A DNA stretch of 6,397 nt from Pseudobacteriovorax antillogorgiicola (GTDB lineage: Bacteria; Bdellovibrionota_B; Oligoflexia; Oligoflexales; RGVZ01): the NCBI GenBank assembly GCA_945897695.1, contig CAMDGW010000141.1, forward strand, positions 1 through 6,397, in the 5' to 3' direction. The translations under genes and the position numbers were made by a program. A model generated the notes under the pieces. The model was not told the DNA's origin and made no database searches. It was given only the letters and a program-made list of their open reading frames with translations. Of the stretch, positions 1-6,397 are shown piece after piece (positions within the stretch are counted from its first letter, which is position 1; every line of letters begins with the position of its first letter).

Positions 1-281
1 ATTGCGCTGGCGGCAACATTTTGTTCCCATGTCAGGATGTTTTCCATGATCCATAGTTCAAAGGAGGCGCGATTATGAGTTTCGCAAAGATCGAAGGCCG
101 CGATGACCTCATCCTGAGACAAGGGGAATTTTAAAATACCGCGTAGGAAACTATCTTCAATTTTCAATGATTGTGTTCGCCACTTATTAAGGATTTTTAA
201 TCGATCCTTTGAGGTCAACGCCGCTAGGAACTCATCTATGTCGGAGTTGGTGATAAAGCCTGAGCTACTTACTGATGCCAT
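1..281 (-). CDS. Hypothetical protein, N-terminal part (cut by window edge)
   Basis: An open frame starts at an ATG (279-281 on the complement) and runs without a stop to the left edge of the window, giving 93 complete codons. The protein starts MASVSSSGFITNSDIDEFL. It is rich in charged residues and predicted helix (for example KDRLKILNKWR and SQDEVIAAFDLCETHNRASF). There is no signal peptide or membrane segment, so it is probably cytoplasmic. The start is supported by an SD-like AAAAGGGA at 291-298, nine bases upstream. An in-frame GTG exists further upstream but has no comparable support. I recognise no family or catalytic motif in the visible part, and the C-terminal portion lies outside the window, so no function is proposed. 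It is transcribed divergently from the propeller/PLD pair. Coding status rests on the clean frame, the SD and reasonable amino-acid composition. Confidence 0.72.
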   Translation of the reverse strand, partial: MASVSSSGFITNSDIDEFLAALTSKDRLKILNKWRTQSLKIEDSFLRGILKFPLSQDEVIAAFDLCETHNRASFELWIMENILTWEQNVAASA

Positions 282-290
282 ATGAAGAGT

Positions 291-298
291 TCCCTTTT
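291..298 (-). promoter_or_regulatory. Ribosome binding site of the leftward hypothetical gene
   Basis: On the complement this reads AAAAGGGA, a good match to a Shine-Dalgarno core, with nine bases before the ATG ending at 281. It selects that ATG as the start of the edge-truncated gene. Confidence 0.55.
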
Positions 299-332
299 GA
301 GTATGTTGCGTGCCGCCATCAAACACGCACTG

Positions 333-341
333 TGCTATCAT
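333..341 (+). promoter_or_regulatory. Possible extended -10 promoter for the propeller/PLD unit
   Basis: The bases TGCTATCAT match an extended -10 element (TGnTATAAT) with one mismatch. No good -35 hexamer lies at the right distance, which is typical of extended -10 promoters. Transcription would start near 348 and leave a leader of roughly 35-40 bases before the GTG at 385. This is a pattern match only. Promoter consensus in the host is unknown, and such short matches arise by chance in AT-rich intergenic DNA. Confidence 0.27.
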
Positions 342-384
342 TACTATTTAAGGGTCTATCGGACGAAACAAGATACATAAAACG

Positions 385-1383
385 GTGAAGCACTTGGTTA
401 TTACGAAAAAAATAATATTTTCCGCTGTGATTTCGATGGCTAGCATAATGGCTTCCACGCATTCGAGGGCCAGCGAACTGCCAATCCCAGATGAACTACA
501 TTCTTTTATGCCAACCCAGCAGGTTATTTCGGGTATCTATGCTGCGGACGACTATATTTTGGTTTTCCCGTCAAAGCAGCCTTACATGATAAGAGTGCCT
601 TTCAAATCGGATGCTATAAAGCGCTCCGAAAAATTCGGGCGACTTGACGAACAAGTACGCATTCCGCTTAACAGCGGTATGGCCCCGGGTGATTGGCGAG
701 GTCTGTACGCTGATGGTGATATGCAGATAGTTTGGGACGCTAATATTCTTCAGCTGCTGATTTTACGTAAAAAAGACTTTAGTCCCGTTCGGGTCAGCAC
801 CCCACCCATTGATCTACTTAAGCCAGCGCCCGATCGTGGCGGCGAGCCGACCAAAACTGAAACATCCCGCACAAGAAGCGCTTTTCATAAGTCTTTTGTG
901 AAAATTTCTGAGAGTCGGTTTACAGGGATGGTCGAAATTCCAGAGTCATGGGGCAAGGACAAAGGGCGGAATTTTTTGCTAGCCTCAAGAATCAAAGGGT
1001 TCCCCCTCCTGATGATGACTTGTGCAAAAGATGACGCGGCAACTTGCGTAATGACTCGAACGTGTACTCTCAACGGAGGTTTTCCTTCTAAAAATGGCTA
1101 TGGAATCGGCCTTGGAATAGATGCTGAACGGCGTGAAGTTTTAATGGCCAATTCAATGACTAATCGAATTGATGTTTTCCATTTCAATTCTTGTGCTGAT
1201 GTACGACATGTTTCGAGCCTATCTCTACCAACTAAAATGCCAAAAATCTCAGGGCTGAATATCGATGATCGCGGTCGACTTTGGGTCACCACCGGCGTCA
1301 TGGATTCATCATTTGATACAAATGTTTTCTACTGGGAAAAAACACAGTGGAGAGATAGCGGTGGGCTCAAAAAACATCCGTAA
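385..1383 (+). CDS. Exported beta-propeller-like protein of unknown function
   Basis: This 332-residue protein begins with a GTG start. Residues 1-29 look like a Sec signal peptide: basic start (MKHLVITKK), hydrophobic stretch (IIFSAVISMASIMAS) and a likely cleavage after SRA. No lipobox cysteine is present, so a soluble periplasmic or secreted protein is expected. The mature part has recurring blade-like units in which a Gly/Ile-x-x-D turn precedes short hydrophobic strands: SGIYAADDYILVF (49-61), GLGIDAERREVLMANS (242-257) and SGLNIDDRGRLWVTTG (289-304). These resemble NHL/SMP-30/YVTN-type propeller repeats. Four cysteines (213, 221, 227, 270) could form two disulfides. No catalytic motif is recognisable. 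The start is weakly supported: no clear SD precedes it, but an in-frame stop at 349-351 leaves no other usual start upstream, and starting here preserves the signal peptide. It lies 13 bases before the PLD lipoprotein gene and is probably co-transcribed with it. The propeller assignment is inference; export is better supported. Confidence 0.82.
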   Translation: MKHLVITKKIIFSAVISMASIMASTHSRASELPIPDELHSFMPTQQVISGIYAADDYILVFPSKQPYMIRVPFKSDAIKRSEKFGRLDEQVRIPLNSGMAPGDWRGLYADGDMQIVWDANILQLLILRKKDFSPVRVSTPPIDLLKPAPDRGGEPTKTETSRTRSAFHKSFVKISESRFTGMVEIPESWGKDKGRNFLLASRIKGFPLLMMTCAKDDAATCVMTRTCTLNGGFPSKNGYGIGLGIDAERREVLMANSMTNRIDVFHFNSCADVRHVSSLSLPTKMPKISGLNIDDRGRLWVTTGVMDSSFDTNVFYWEKTQWRDSGGLKKHP

Positions 1384-1388
1384 GGGAG
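1382..1388 (+). promoter_or_regulatory. Ribosome binding site of the PLD lipoprotein gene
   Basis: AAGGGAG overlaps the TAA stop of the preceding gene and sits eight bases before the ATG at 1397. It decides the start in favour of 1397 over an in-frame ATG at 1265, which lies deep inside the upstream gene. It also points to coupled translation of the two genes. Confidence 0.75.
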
Positions 1389-1396
1389 CTTCCCAA

Positions 1397-2692
1397 ATGA
1401 TTAGAAAAGTATTATTTCTAGTTTTACTTGCTATAACGTCTTGCAAATCATTCACCGAGATGTCCTCTCCAAAGAACCTAATCGTTTCCGAAGGGGCACA
1501 GGTGATTTTTAATCTTCCTGATTGCTTGCCCCAATGTAAAGCGAGCGACCAAGTCGAGCTTGCAGCAAATAGTAAAGTAGAGGCCGCGTACGTCGACGCA
1601 ATTAAAAACGCAAAAAAATCAGTGAACTTTTCACAGTTTACGTTTTCAAGAAAACCAATTTTTGACGCTTTAATTGCGGCGGCCTCACGGGGTGTTGTCG
1701 TTAAAGGTATTGTGGATCGTTCCCAGCTTAAGACAACTGGGGCGTTTTGCCAGCCTTCGGGTTGCACGCTCCCTGTGCCCTATTCCGAAGCGGAATATAT
1801 TAGTGCGCCAATTGCCTCAAGAATTGGGAGGCTTCAAAATGAAGCCATGTACAAAAACGGCTCAATGTCTGATCGTTTAGTGCTTTTACTGACCTATCTG
1901 CCCAATAACGCAGGCGTCAAAACTGCGCCTGGTAAAGAAAGATTAGTTCATAATAAATTCGCTATTGTAGATGAATCGAAATTACTAACGGGGAGTGGTA
2001 ATTGGAGCAGTACCGCAGTAAGTGTCAATTTAGAGAACTTGACGCGATTTGAATCTCTTGTTTTCCCCGATGTTTTGAAGGCTTATAATTGTATGTTTAC
2101 CGTAGTTTGGGAGGGAGATCCTGACATAATTGCGAAACGGCTCCCGGCTTGTCAAGTTCCAGGTCAGGTTTACTTTTCTCCGAGCGGACTCGGAAATCTA
2201 ACGCCTCACAGAGCCATTAGTGAAGCGATTTCAGGTACTAGATCAAAAATCGATGTAGCTATGCACCATCTTGTGGATCCAGAAATTTCTCGGAGTCTCA
2301 TAGAGGCACATCAGCGAGGGGTGAAAGTAAGAATCGCCGTAGACGATGATGATTGTAACGATCTGAACAGTCGATCAGTCATAGGTGATCTTGAGAAAAT
2401 CGGGGTACAGGTGCGATATTTGCCGACTACCTGCAGCATATTTCAATTGTCCCACAGTAAATATGGTGTTTTTGACGGGACATACGTCATAAATGGCTCT
2501 GGCAACTGGAGCAAGTCTGGACTTGGTCGTAACTACGAGAACTTTTTTATTTCAAAAGAGTTATCAGGAAAATTTTCGGATCATTTCGAATGGATGTGGT
2601 CTCGAGCCGTTGAGCGTTCTGTATGTCAGTGTGATCGTACAGAGCCAGAGTGCGTCAAAAGATTCTGTCTAGATATGGTGCCAAACAATTAA
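1397..2692 (+). CDS. Phospholipase D-superfamily lipoprotein with two HKD motifs
   Basis: This 431-residue protein has a lipoprotein signal MIRKVLFLVLLAITSC with lipobox ITSC, so Cys16 would be acylated and the protein anchored in the envelope. It carries two complete PLD signatures. The first is H185-x-K187-x4-D192 followed by GSGNWS (199-204). The second is H353-x-K355-x4-D360 followed by GSGNWS (367-372). Each half also has the preceding helix-strand unit (DALIAAASRGVVVKGIVD and RSLIEAHQRGVKVRIAVD). One chain can therefore form the usual two-HKD active site, which hydrolyses or transfers phosphodiester bonds via a phosphohistidine intermediate. The substrate (phospholipid, nucleic acid or other) cannot be read from the sequence. 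Twelve cysteines remain in the mature chain besides Cys16, including DCLPQC near the N-terminus and four in the last 22 residues, which suggests disulfides in an oxidising compartment. The start is fixed by a strong SD and the lipobox. It is the second gene of a tight pair with the exported propeller protein. Confidence 0.93.
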   Translation: MIRKVLFLVLLAITSCKSFTEMSSPKNLIVSEGAQVIFNLPDCLPQCKASDQVELAANSKVEAAYVDAIKNAKKSVNFSQFTFSRKPIFDALIAAASRGVVVKGIVDRSQLKTTGAFCQPSGCTLPVPYSEAEYISAPIASRIGRLQNEAMYKNGSMSDRLVLLLTYLPNNAGVKTAPGKERLVHNKFAIVDESKLLTGSGNWSSTAVSVNLENLTRFESLVFPDVLKAYNCMFTVVWEGDPDIIAKRLPACQVPGQVYFSPSGLGNLTPHRAISEAISGTRSKIDVAMHHLVDPEISRSLIEAHQRGVKVRIAVDDDDCNDLNSRSVIGDLEKIGVQVRYLPTTCSIFQLSHSKYGVFDGTYVINGSGNWSKSGLGRNYENFFISKELSGKFSDHFEWMWSRAVERSVCQCDRTEPECVKRFCLDMVPNN

Positions 2693-2713
2693 GTTGGGCA
2701 GTTTGTAAATTCA

Positions 2714-5707
2714 TCAAAACTTCGCGCCCACGTTGATGTGGAACTCGCCCCGTCGCCAAAGGGGTACCGACTGGTCAGATCGTGGATAGCAGTATTGACT
2801 GTCACGTATACATTTGGCGGTCTTAGGTTCATGCCAAGGCACGCCGTAGGCCAGGTTTATAGCGCCAATTGGCGTCAAAAAATTTAAAGCTGTTCCCGTA
2901 GATGTGTAGTTCTTGTACCAAAGAACTTCTGGATCAGAGATCACGTCGGTGACATCATATCCGATGTTGTCTTCGATGCTGCTTTTTGCTTCGCCCCCAC
3001 AACCTTTTTTCGGATCATTATCGAATGCATTTTTGAATTTCTGTTCTTCGATTCGGCTGAAACTGGCTGTCCCAGAGTCAATAAAAATAGATGTGGCAAA
3101 TGCTGAGGTGAATCTGTAACGACTTTCGAGTTTTAGCACTAGGCGACGCGATCCACCTGTTGGCGATGCTGTGTAACCACAAATCCAGTTGCCCTCGGTG
3201 TCGAGGTTTGGCCTCCGTACCATGGGGCCAAGCAATTTCTCGGAGAATCCGCGAACTCGCTCTGCGCCGCTAGCTAAGAGCCTTTCGCTCTGGGGTAAAA
3301 TATCAGCATCCGCTGTTCCTTCGCGTTCGACATCTTCAAAGCTTGTAATACTTATGCCAAATGCAAAAACCAGGTTTTCAATCGGTGATATGTAATGATT
3401 GTTGGATATCTCCCATCGGAAGTATCTCAAGTCTCCGCCAAGATCATATCGGGCCCAGGAAAGTTCAGAATTTAAGGTATAACCTGAGCTCGCCCAAAGC
3501 AAATCATTACGTTTGTCGATAAAAAGACGAAGTCCAGCTCGTCCGACGGCAAATGTATCCGCAAGAAAGGCGTCAACGTCTTGGCGAACGCCTTCTTCCT
3601 CGTTCAGCTTTCTCGAATAAAAAGTTGAAATTTTAGATCCGGGAACAACTGACCTCAGGCTGTGGGATAGCTCCAGCTCACCAGCTCTAGTAAGTGACCA
3701 TGCATACTCGGTGGCTCTGGCTCCCTGTGACAGAGACAACGTCCCGTCGATATTGCTGTCAAGTAAATGAGGCTCTAAATAGCCTGCCGAGATAGATCGA
3801 CCGACAAGGGTTTTGGAACCAATTGCTTTTTGATGGGCTTCTTGCTTGAATTCAGCTCGTCCGTAAAGCTGGCGTCCTGTTCCAAGGATATTGGTTAATG
3901 CGCCCTCCACATTGTAGCGCAGGCCGTAATATGAGCTCCATCCAGGACCAAAAGTTAGTGTGCGAGATGGGCTTTCAGTAACTTGTATTACCAGGTCAAC
4001 CGTGTCAGAGCGCTTGAAAGCTAGATCGGGATCAAGTGGTTTGATAAGAACAGTGGAAAACGCTCCAATCCGCAGCAGTGCATCTCTGGATGACGATAAA
4101 AGCTCTGGAGCGTACCATTCACCAGTTTCAAAATGGAGCTCCCGAAGGACCACGTTTGGCTGCGTTTTAACCAATCCGGTTATGAATACGTCACCAAATT
4201 TTACGCGAGGTCCTTCGTCTATCCGTATGATAACGATGGTTTCCATGCGGCCAGCGTTGATGCTTTTTGACGAGGTTTCGGCACTAGCCATAGTGTAGAA
4301 ATACCCTTTGGCAGCATAATAACTACGTATTTTCTGCTGTAATTCGACGATTTTACTGCGGTCGAGCGGGGTGTTTTTTTTAAGATTCGATAGCTCTGTA
4401 AGTTCATCATTTGGCACGGATTGGTTGCCGGTAATTGCGACCCTGTCAAATATAAATTGATCACCTTCTTCAATAGAGATAACGATCACGATTGTATCCG
4501 ATATCCCGGATTGAGCCTGACTTTGAATTTGGCGGTCCACAACTTTAACGTTCCAGAATCCATGATTTATATAATCGTTACGGATACGTTCGACACCAGC
4601 AGCAACGGCATCAGGATTAAAAATAACACCAGATCTTTGGCCGTCTCCCTGGGATGGGCGCTCGACTCCAAGGAGAGTAAAGATTTCGGTCTCTGAATAG
4701 TAGTTATTTCCTTCCACTTGCAACCTACTGATCATAGTGACTTCGCCAGGTAGTACGCTGAATCTATGGATCATTTCTCCAGAACCAGTTTCCGAAAGTA
4801 TAGGTCCAGAAACCTGTGCGTTGCTGTATCCCTTTATTTTTAGTTGCCGTAGTAACTCGAAGTTAACTGAGTCAGGGCTTAGAATGGCGGGGTCGAAGTT
4901 TTGCATATCGGTATTCGTGAAAATCGAAGACATAGTTCGACCAGTATTCTGATCTATAAATTCATAGACAATTTTTTTGCCAAAGATACCGCTAATCTTA
5001 ATCCACGCTGAGGATGTTCCCGAATCAAACTGAAAACCCTCAAATATTAGATTTGTGTTAGCAAAACCGGCAGATCTAGCCTTTACTTCAGTTTCAGCGA
5101 CAGCCTTGGCGGCATCCTCGGTGCTGCAGATGTCGCCAGGCTTAATGGACTGATCTACTGGAACAGGTGGGTCTTGCTCCCACTTGAATCCGCGTACGAT
5201 ACACGGCTCTCCAATATCTAGTTTGAATTTGTATTCGACCTCTCCATTGGCTTGCCTTAATGAAGATGAAACACCAGCTTTCAGGTACCCATTTTTGTTC
5301 AAAATACCCTTTAGCTCAGTTTCTATTTTTTCTAGTAGCTGCTCTGAGTGAACTTGTCCCAGATAGGGACTCGTAGCTGCCCTGAGGTAAGAGATCAAGG
5401 ATAATGGCGCTAGCTCAAAATCAACCCTCGATACGGCAATACCTTTTTCTCCCCTGACAACCCAGGCGCCGTTATTTCTTTCGACCCAGAGACTAGAGAA
5501 GGGATGCCTAAGTGCTAACGACACCAGAATCTGTTGAAAATCATTTGGATCGACTATTTGAGGTGTTCGTGCATGGAGTCGAAGGTTCTCCTCAGATTCG
5601 ACCCCAAGAGCGGGGTCTAGGGTCCAATCAGAATTTGCAAATGCGTTGCATGGCAGCAGCATCGCTGTGCAAAAAACAAGAAGTACTTTCCACTTATGGG
5701 AAAGCAA
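2714..5707 (-). CDS. tamA: TamA/BamA-like Omp85 outer-membrane protein with expanded POTRA region
   Basis: This is a 997-residue Omp85-superfamily protein when started at the TTG 5705-5707. Residues 1-24 then form a signal peptide (MLSHKWKVLLVFC..., cleavage after NAFA). POTRA-like units follow at about 90-168, 169-244, 246-322, 323-416, 417-500 and 501-579. The last three are the clearest, with typical openings such as ISRLQVEGN, FDRVAITGN and FGDVFITG. The barrel covers about 580-997. It contains the Omp85 loop-6 motif VRGF (818-821), the FIDSG strand motif (875-879), TPIGAINLAYG near the end and a terminal phenylalanine (FHINVGAKF). Family members insert or translocate proteins at the outer membrane; TamA pairs with TamB. 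Placement directly after a TamB-like gene favours TamA over BamA, although E. coli TamA has only three POTRAs and about 577 residues. The start is uncertain: an ATG at 5779 has a GAGAG SD-like site but overlaps tamB by 86 bases, whereas the TTG overlaps by 14 and gives a normal signal peptide. Confidence 0.92.
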   Translation of the reverse strand: MLSHKWKVLLVFCTAMLLPCNAFANSDWTLDPALGVESEENLRLHARTPQIVDPNDFQQILVSLALRHPFSSLWVERNNGAWVVRGEKGIAVSRVDFELAPLSLISYLRAATSPYLGQVHSEQLLEKIETELKGILNKNGYLKAGVSSSLRQANGEVEYKFKLDIGEPCIVRGFKWEQDPPVPVDQSIKPGDICSTEDAAKAVAETEVKARSAGFANTNLIFEGFQFDSGTSSAWIKISGIFGKKIVYEFIDQNTGRTMSSIFTNTDMQNFDPAILSPDSVNFELLRQLKIKGYSNAQVSGPILSETGSGEMIHRFSVLPGEVTMISRLQVEGNNYYSETEIFTLLGVERPSQGDGQRSGVIFNPDAVAAGVERIRNDYINHGFWNVKVVDRQIQSQAQSGISDTIVIVISIEEGDQFIFDRVAITGNQSVPNDELTELSNLKKNTPLDRSKIVELQQKIRSYYAAKGYFYTMASAETSSKSINAGRMETIVIIRIDEGPRVKFGDVFITGLVKTQPNVVLRELHFETGEWYAPELLSSSRDALLRIGAFSTVLIKPLDPDLAFKRSDTVDLVIQVTESPSRTLTFGPGWSSYYGLRYNVEGALTNILGTGRQLYGRAEFKQEAHQKAIGSKTLVGRSISAGYLEPHLLDSNIDGTLSLSQGARATEYAWSLTRAGELELSHSLRSVVPGSKISTFYSRKLNEEEGVRQDVDAFLADTFAVGRAGLRLFIDKRNDLLWASSGYTLNSELSWARYDLGGDLRYFRWEISNNHYISPIENLVFAFGISITSFEDVEREGTADADILPQSERLLASGAERVRGFSEKLLGPMVRRPNLDTEGNWICGYTASPTGGSRRLVLKLESRYRFTSAFATSIFIDSGTASFSRIEEQKFKNAFDNDPKKGCGGEAKSSIEDNIGYDVTDVISDPEVLWYKNYTSTGTALNFLTPIGAINLAYGVPWHEPKTAKCIRDSQYCYPRSDQSVPLWRRGEFHINVGAKF

Positions 5708-6397
5708 ACTTGAATCTGAGGTCGACGCCGGTGTCTGCCGGCGCGCCTGTGGTCTTACTGCTCGTACCAGTCTGATCATTGCTACTCTCAATACCGCCTG
5801 TGAGTGAAATGCTATCATGAAGGCTATACTCTGACGAGACTTTAAGGGTTGTTTGGTCAACCTTGAGGATAACATCAAAGTCGTCAGTTATATTGAGGGG
5901 GAGATTAAATCGCGCAATGGGGGTGCCACCCTCTGGCGCGTACGTGTCAATATAGACTTGGCGTATTACGTTTTGACCCGAGAGATCAAATATTTTCTGG
6001 ACTGTGTCTTCAACTTGACCTGCTAGAATATTCAGCGCCTCGGCAGCAGCGGCAGATTCAGAAGAATTGCGTCCCGTCTGTGCATCTGGGAGTGATCCCC
6101 TACTGAGTAGGCCAATGATTTCCATTTTTGAGAGGGCCTGGCCGTCTGGTCGGGTTGGCGGATCAACCGTAAAGTCAATCATGGGCGCACTCGCGCGTCC
6201 TGAAATATTTATGGCAACACGATATGAGGAAACGTCGCTCGTCGCAGAAATATCAAGAGAAGGGTCAACACGAATTGGATCGTCAAAATTAATAAGTCCA
6301 CGTTTGATATCGAAATCACGTTTATAAAAAAATCTACCTTTGGAGACGTCAACGAAGCCAATGATACTAGGTGTCAAATTTGTTCCAGCTATGCGTA
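5694..6397 (-). CDS. tamB: TamB-like translocation/assembly module protein, C-terminal part
   Basis: The frame is open to the right edge and ends at TAA (5694-5696), giving 233 complete residues of a protein whose N-terminus lies outside the window. The visible part matches the conserved C-terminal TamB (DUF490) domain. It starts in beta-rich sequence (GFVDVSKGRFFYKRDFDIKR, then GLINFDDP and PSLDISAT), followed by the conserved MEIIGLLSRGSLP segment. Next come an Ala-rich helical stretch (AAAEALNILAGQVEDTVQKIF) and terminal strands ending in LRFKFAFP. TamB proteins are very long, inner-membrane-anchored beta-groove proteins that span the periplasm, contact the Omp85 partner through this C-terminal domain, and are implicated in phospholipid transport and outer-membrane protein biogenesis. 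Here the gene precedes and overlaps the tamA-like gene, the reverse of the E. coli tamA-tamB order. A TTG at 6377 lies in frame but is internal: the reading frame and the domain continue upstream of it. Confidence 0.9.
   Translation of the reverse strand, partial: RIAGTNLTPSIIGFVDVSKGRFFYKRDFDIKRGLINFDDPIRVDPSLDISATSDVSSYRVAINISGRASAPMIDFTVDPPTRPDGQALSKMEIIGLLSRGSLPDAQTGRNSSESAAAAEALNILAGQVEDTVQKIFDLSGQNVIRQVYIDTYAPEGGTPIARFNLPLNITDDFDVILKVDQTTLKVSSEYSLHDSISLTGGIESSNDQTGTSSKTTGAPADTGVDLRFKFAFP

Noticed and set aside
327..335. Small palindrome GCACTGTGC in the divergent intergenic region as an operator.
   Set aside because: Nine bases with a single copy is too little to separate from chance, and no regulator gene is visible nearby.
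1265..1396. Upstream ATG at 1265 as the start of the PLD lipoprotein.
   Set aside because: It lies inside the preceding gene. The 44-residue extension would bury the lipoprotein signal, while the ATG at 1397 has a strong SD.
1309..1767. Antisense open frame of about 150 codons across the propeller/PLD junction.
   Set aside because: It spans two well-supported genes on the other strand, has no recognisable domain and looks like a shadow frame.
2681..2713. Possible terminator hairpin in the convergent gap (CAAAC...GTTTG or TGCCAA...TTGGGCA).
   Set aside because: The stems are short or bulged, compete with each other, and no T-run follows on either strand. It does not support a Rho-independent terminator call.
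3960..4298. Plus-strand open frame of 112 codons inside the tamA-like gene.
   Set aside because: It lies opposite conserved POTRA and early-barrel coding sequence, its composition is not protein-like in any family I recognise, and it has no convincing context.

Overview
The window fits a Gram-negative (diderm) bacterium. It encodes a 16-strand-type Omp85 outer-membrane barrel, the C-terminus of a TamB-family protein, a lipoprotein and a signal-peptide protein. Base composition looks balanced to slightly AT-rich and is similar across the genes, with no mobile-element or tRNA signatures. The cysteine-rich secreted proteins and a TamB-then-TamA gene order made me think of a deltaproteobacterial or Bdellovibrionota-type genome, but that is a low-confidence guess.

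Layout: (1) Positions 1-281, minus strand: the first 93 codons of an unrecognised, probably cytoplasmic protein cut by the window edge. (2) 282-384: a divergent intergenic region holding an SD for the leftward gene and a possible extended -10 promoter for the rightward genes. (3) 385-1383 and 1397-2692, plus strand: a two-gene unit separated by 13 bases, encoding an exported beta-propeller-like protein of unknown function and a phospholipase D-superfamily lipoprotein with two complete HKD motifs. (4) 2693-2713: a 21-base convergent gap with no convincing terminator. (5) 2714-5707 and 5694-6397, minus strand: an operon running leftward, with the 3' part of a tamB-like gene followed, with a short overlap, by a large tamA/bamA-like gene.

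How they work together: the TamB-like and TamA-like proteins are expected to form an envelope-spanning TAM-type complex. TamB proteins bridge the periplasm and are implicated in phospholipid transport and outer-membrane biogenesis, and the Omp85 barrel is their outer-membrane partner. The TamA-like protein is unusually long (about 997 residues, against about 577 for E. coli TamA) because its periplasmic part can be divided into as many as six POTRA-like units. The plus-strand pair would place a phosphodiesterase-fold lipoprotein and a propeller protein in the same envelope. Any functional link between the two units is only suggested by proximity, since they are convergently transcribed.

There are no CRISPR arrays, insertion sequences, rRNA or tRNA genes that I can see. 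The most interesting points are the POTRA expansion, the reversed tamB-tamA order with its ambiguous start, and the asymmetric, cysteine-rich PLD lipoprotein co-transcribed with an orphan propeller protein.
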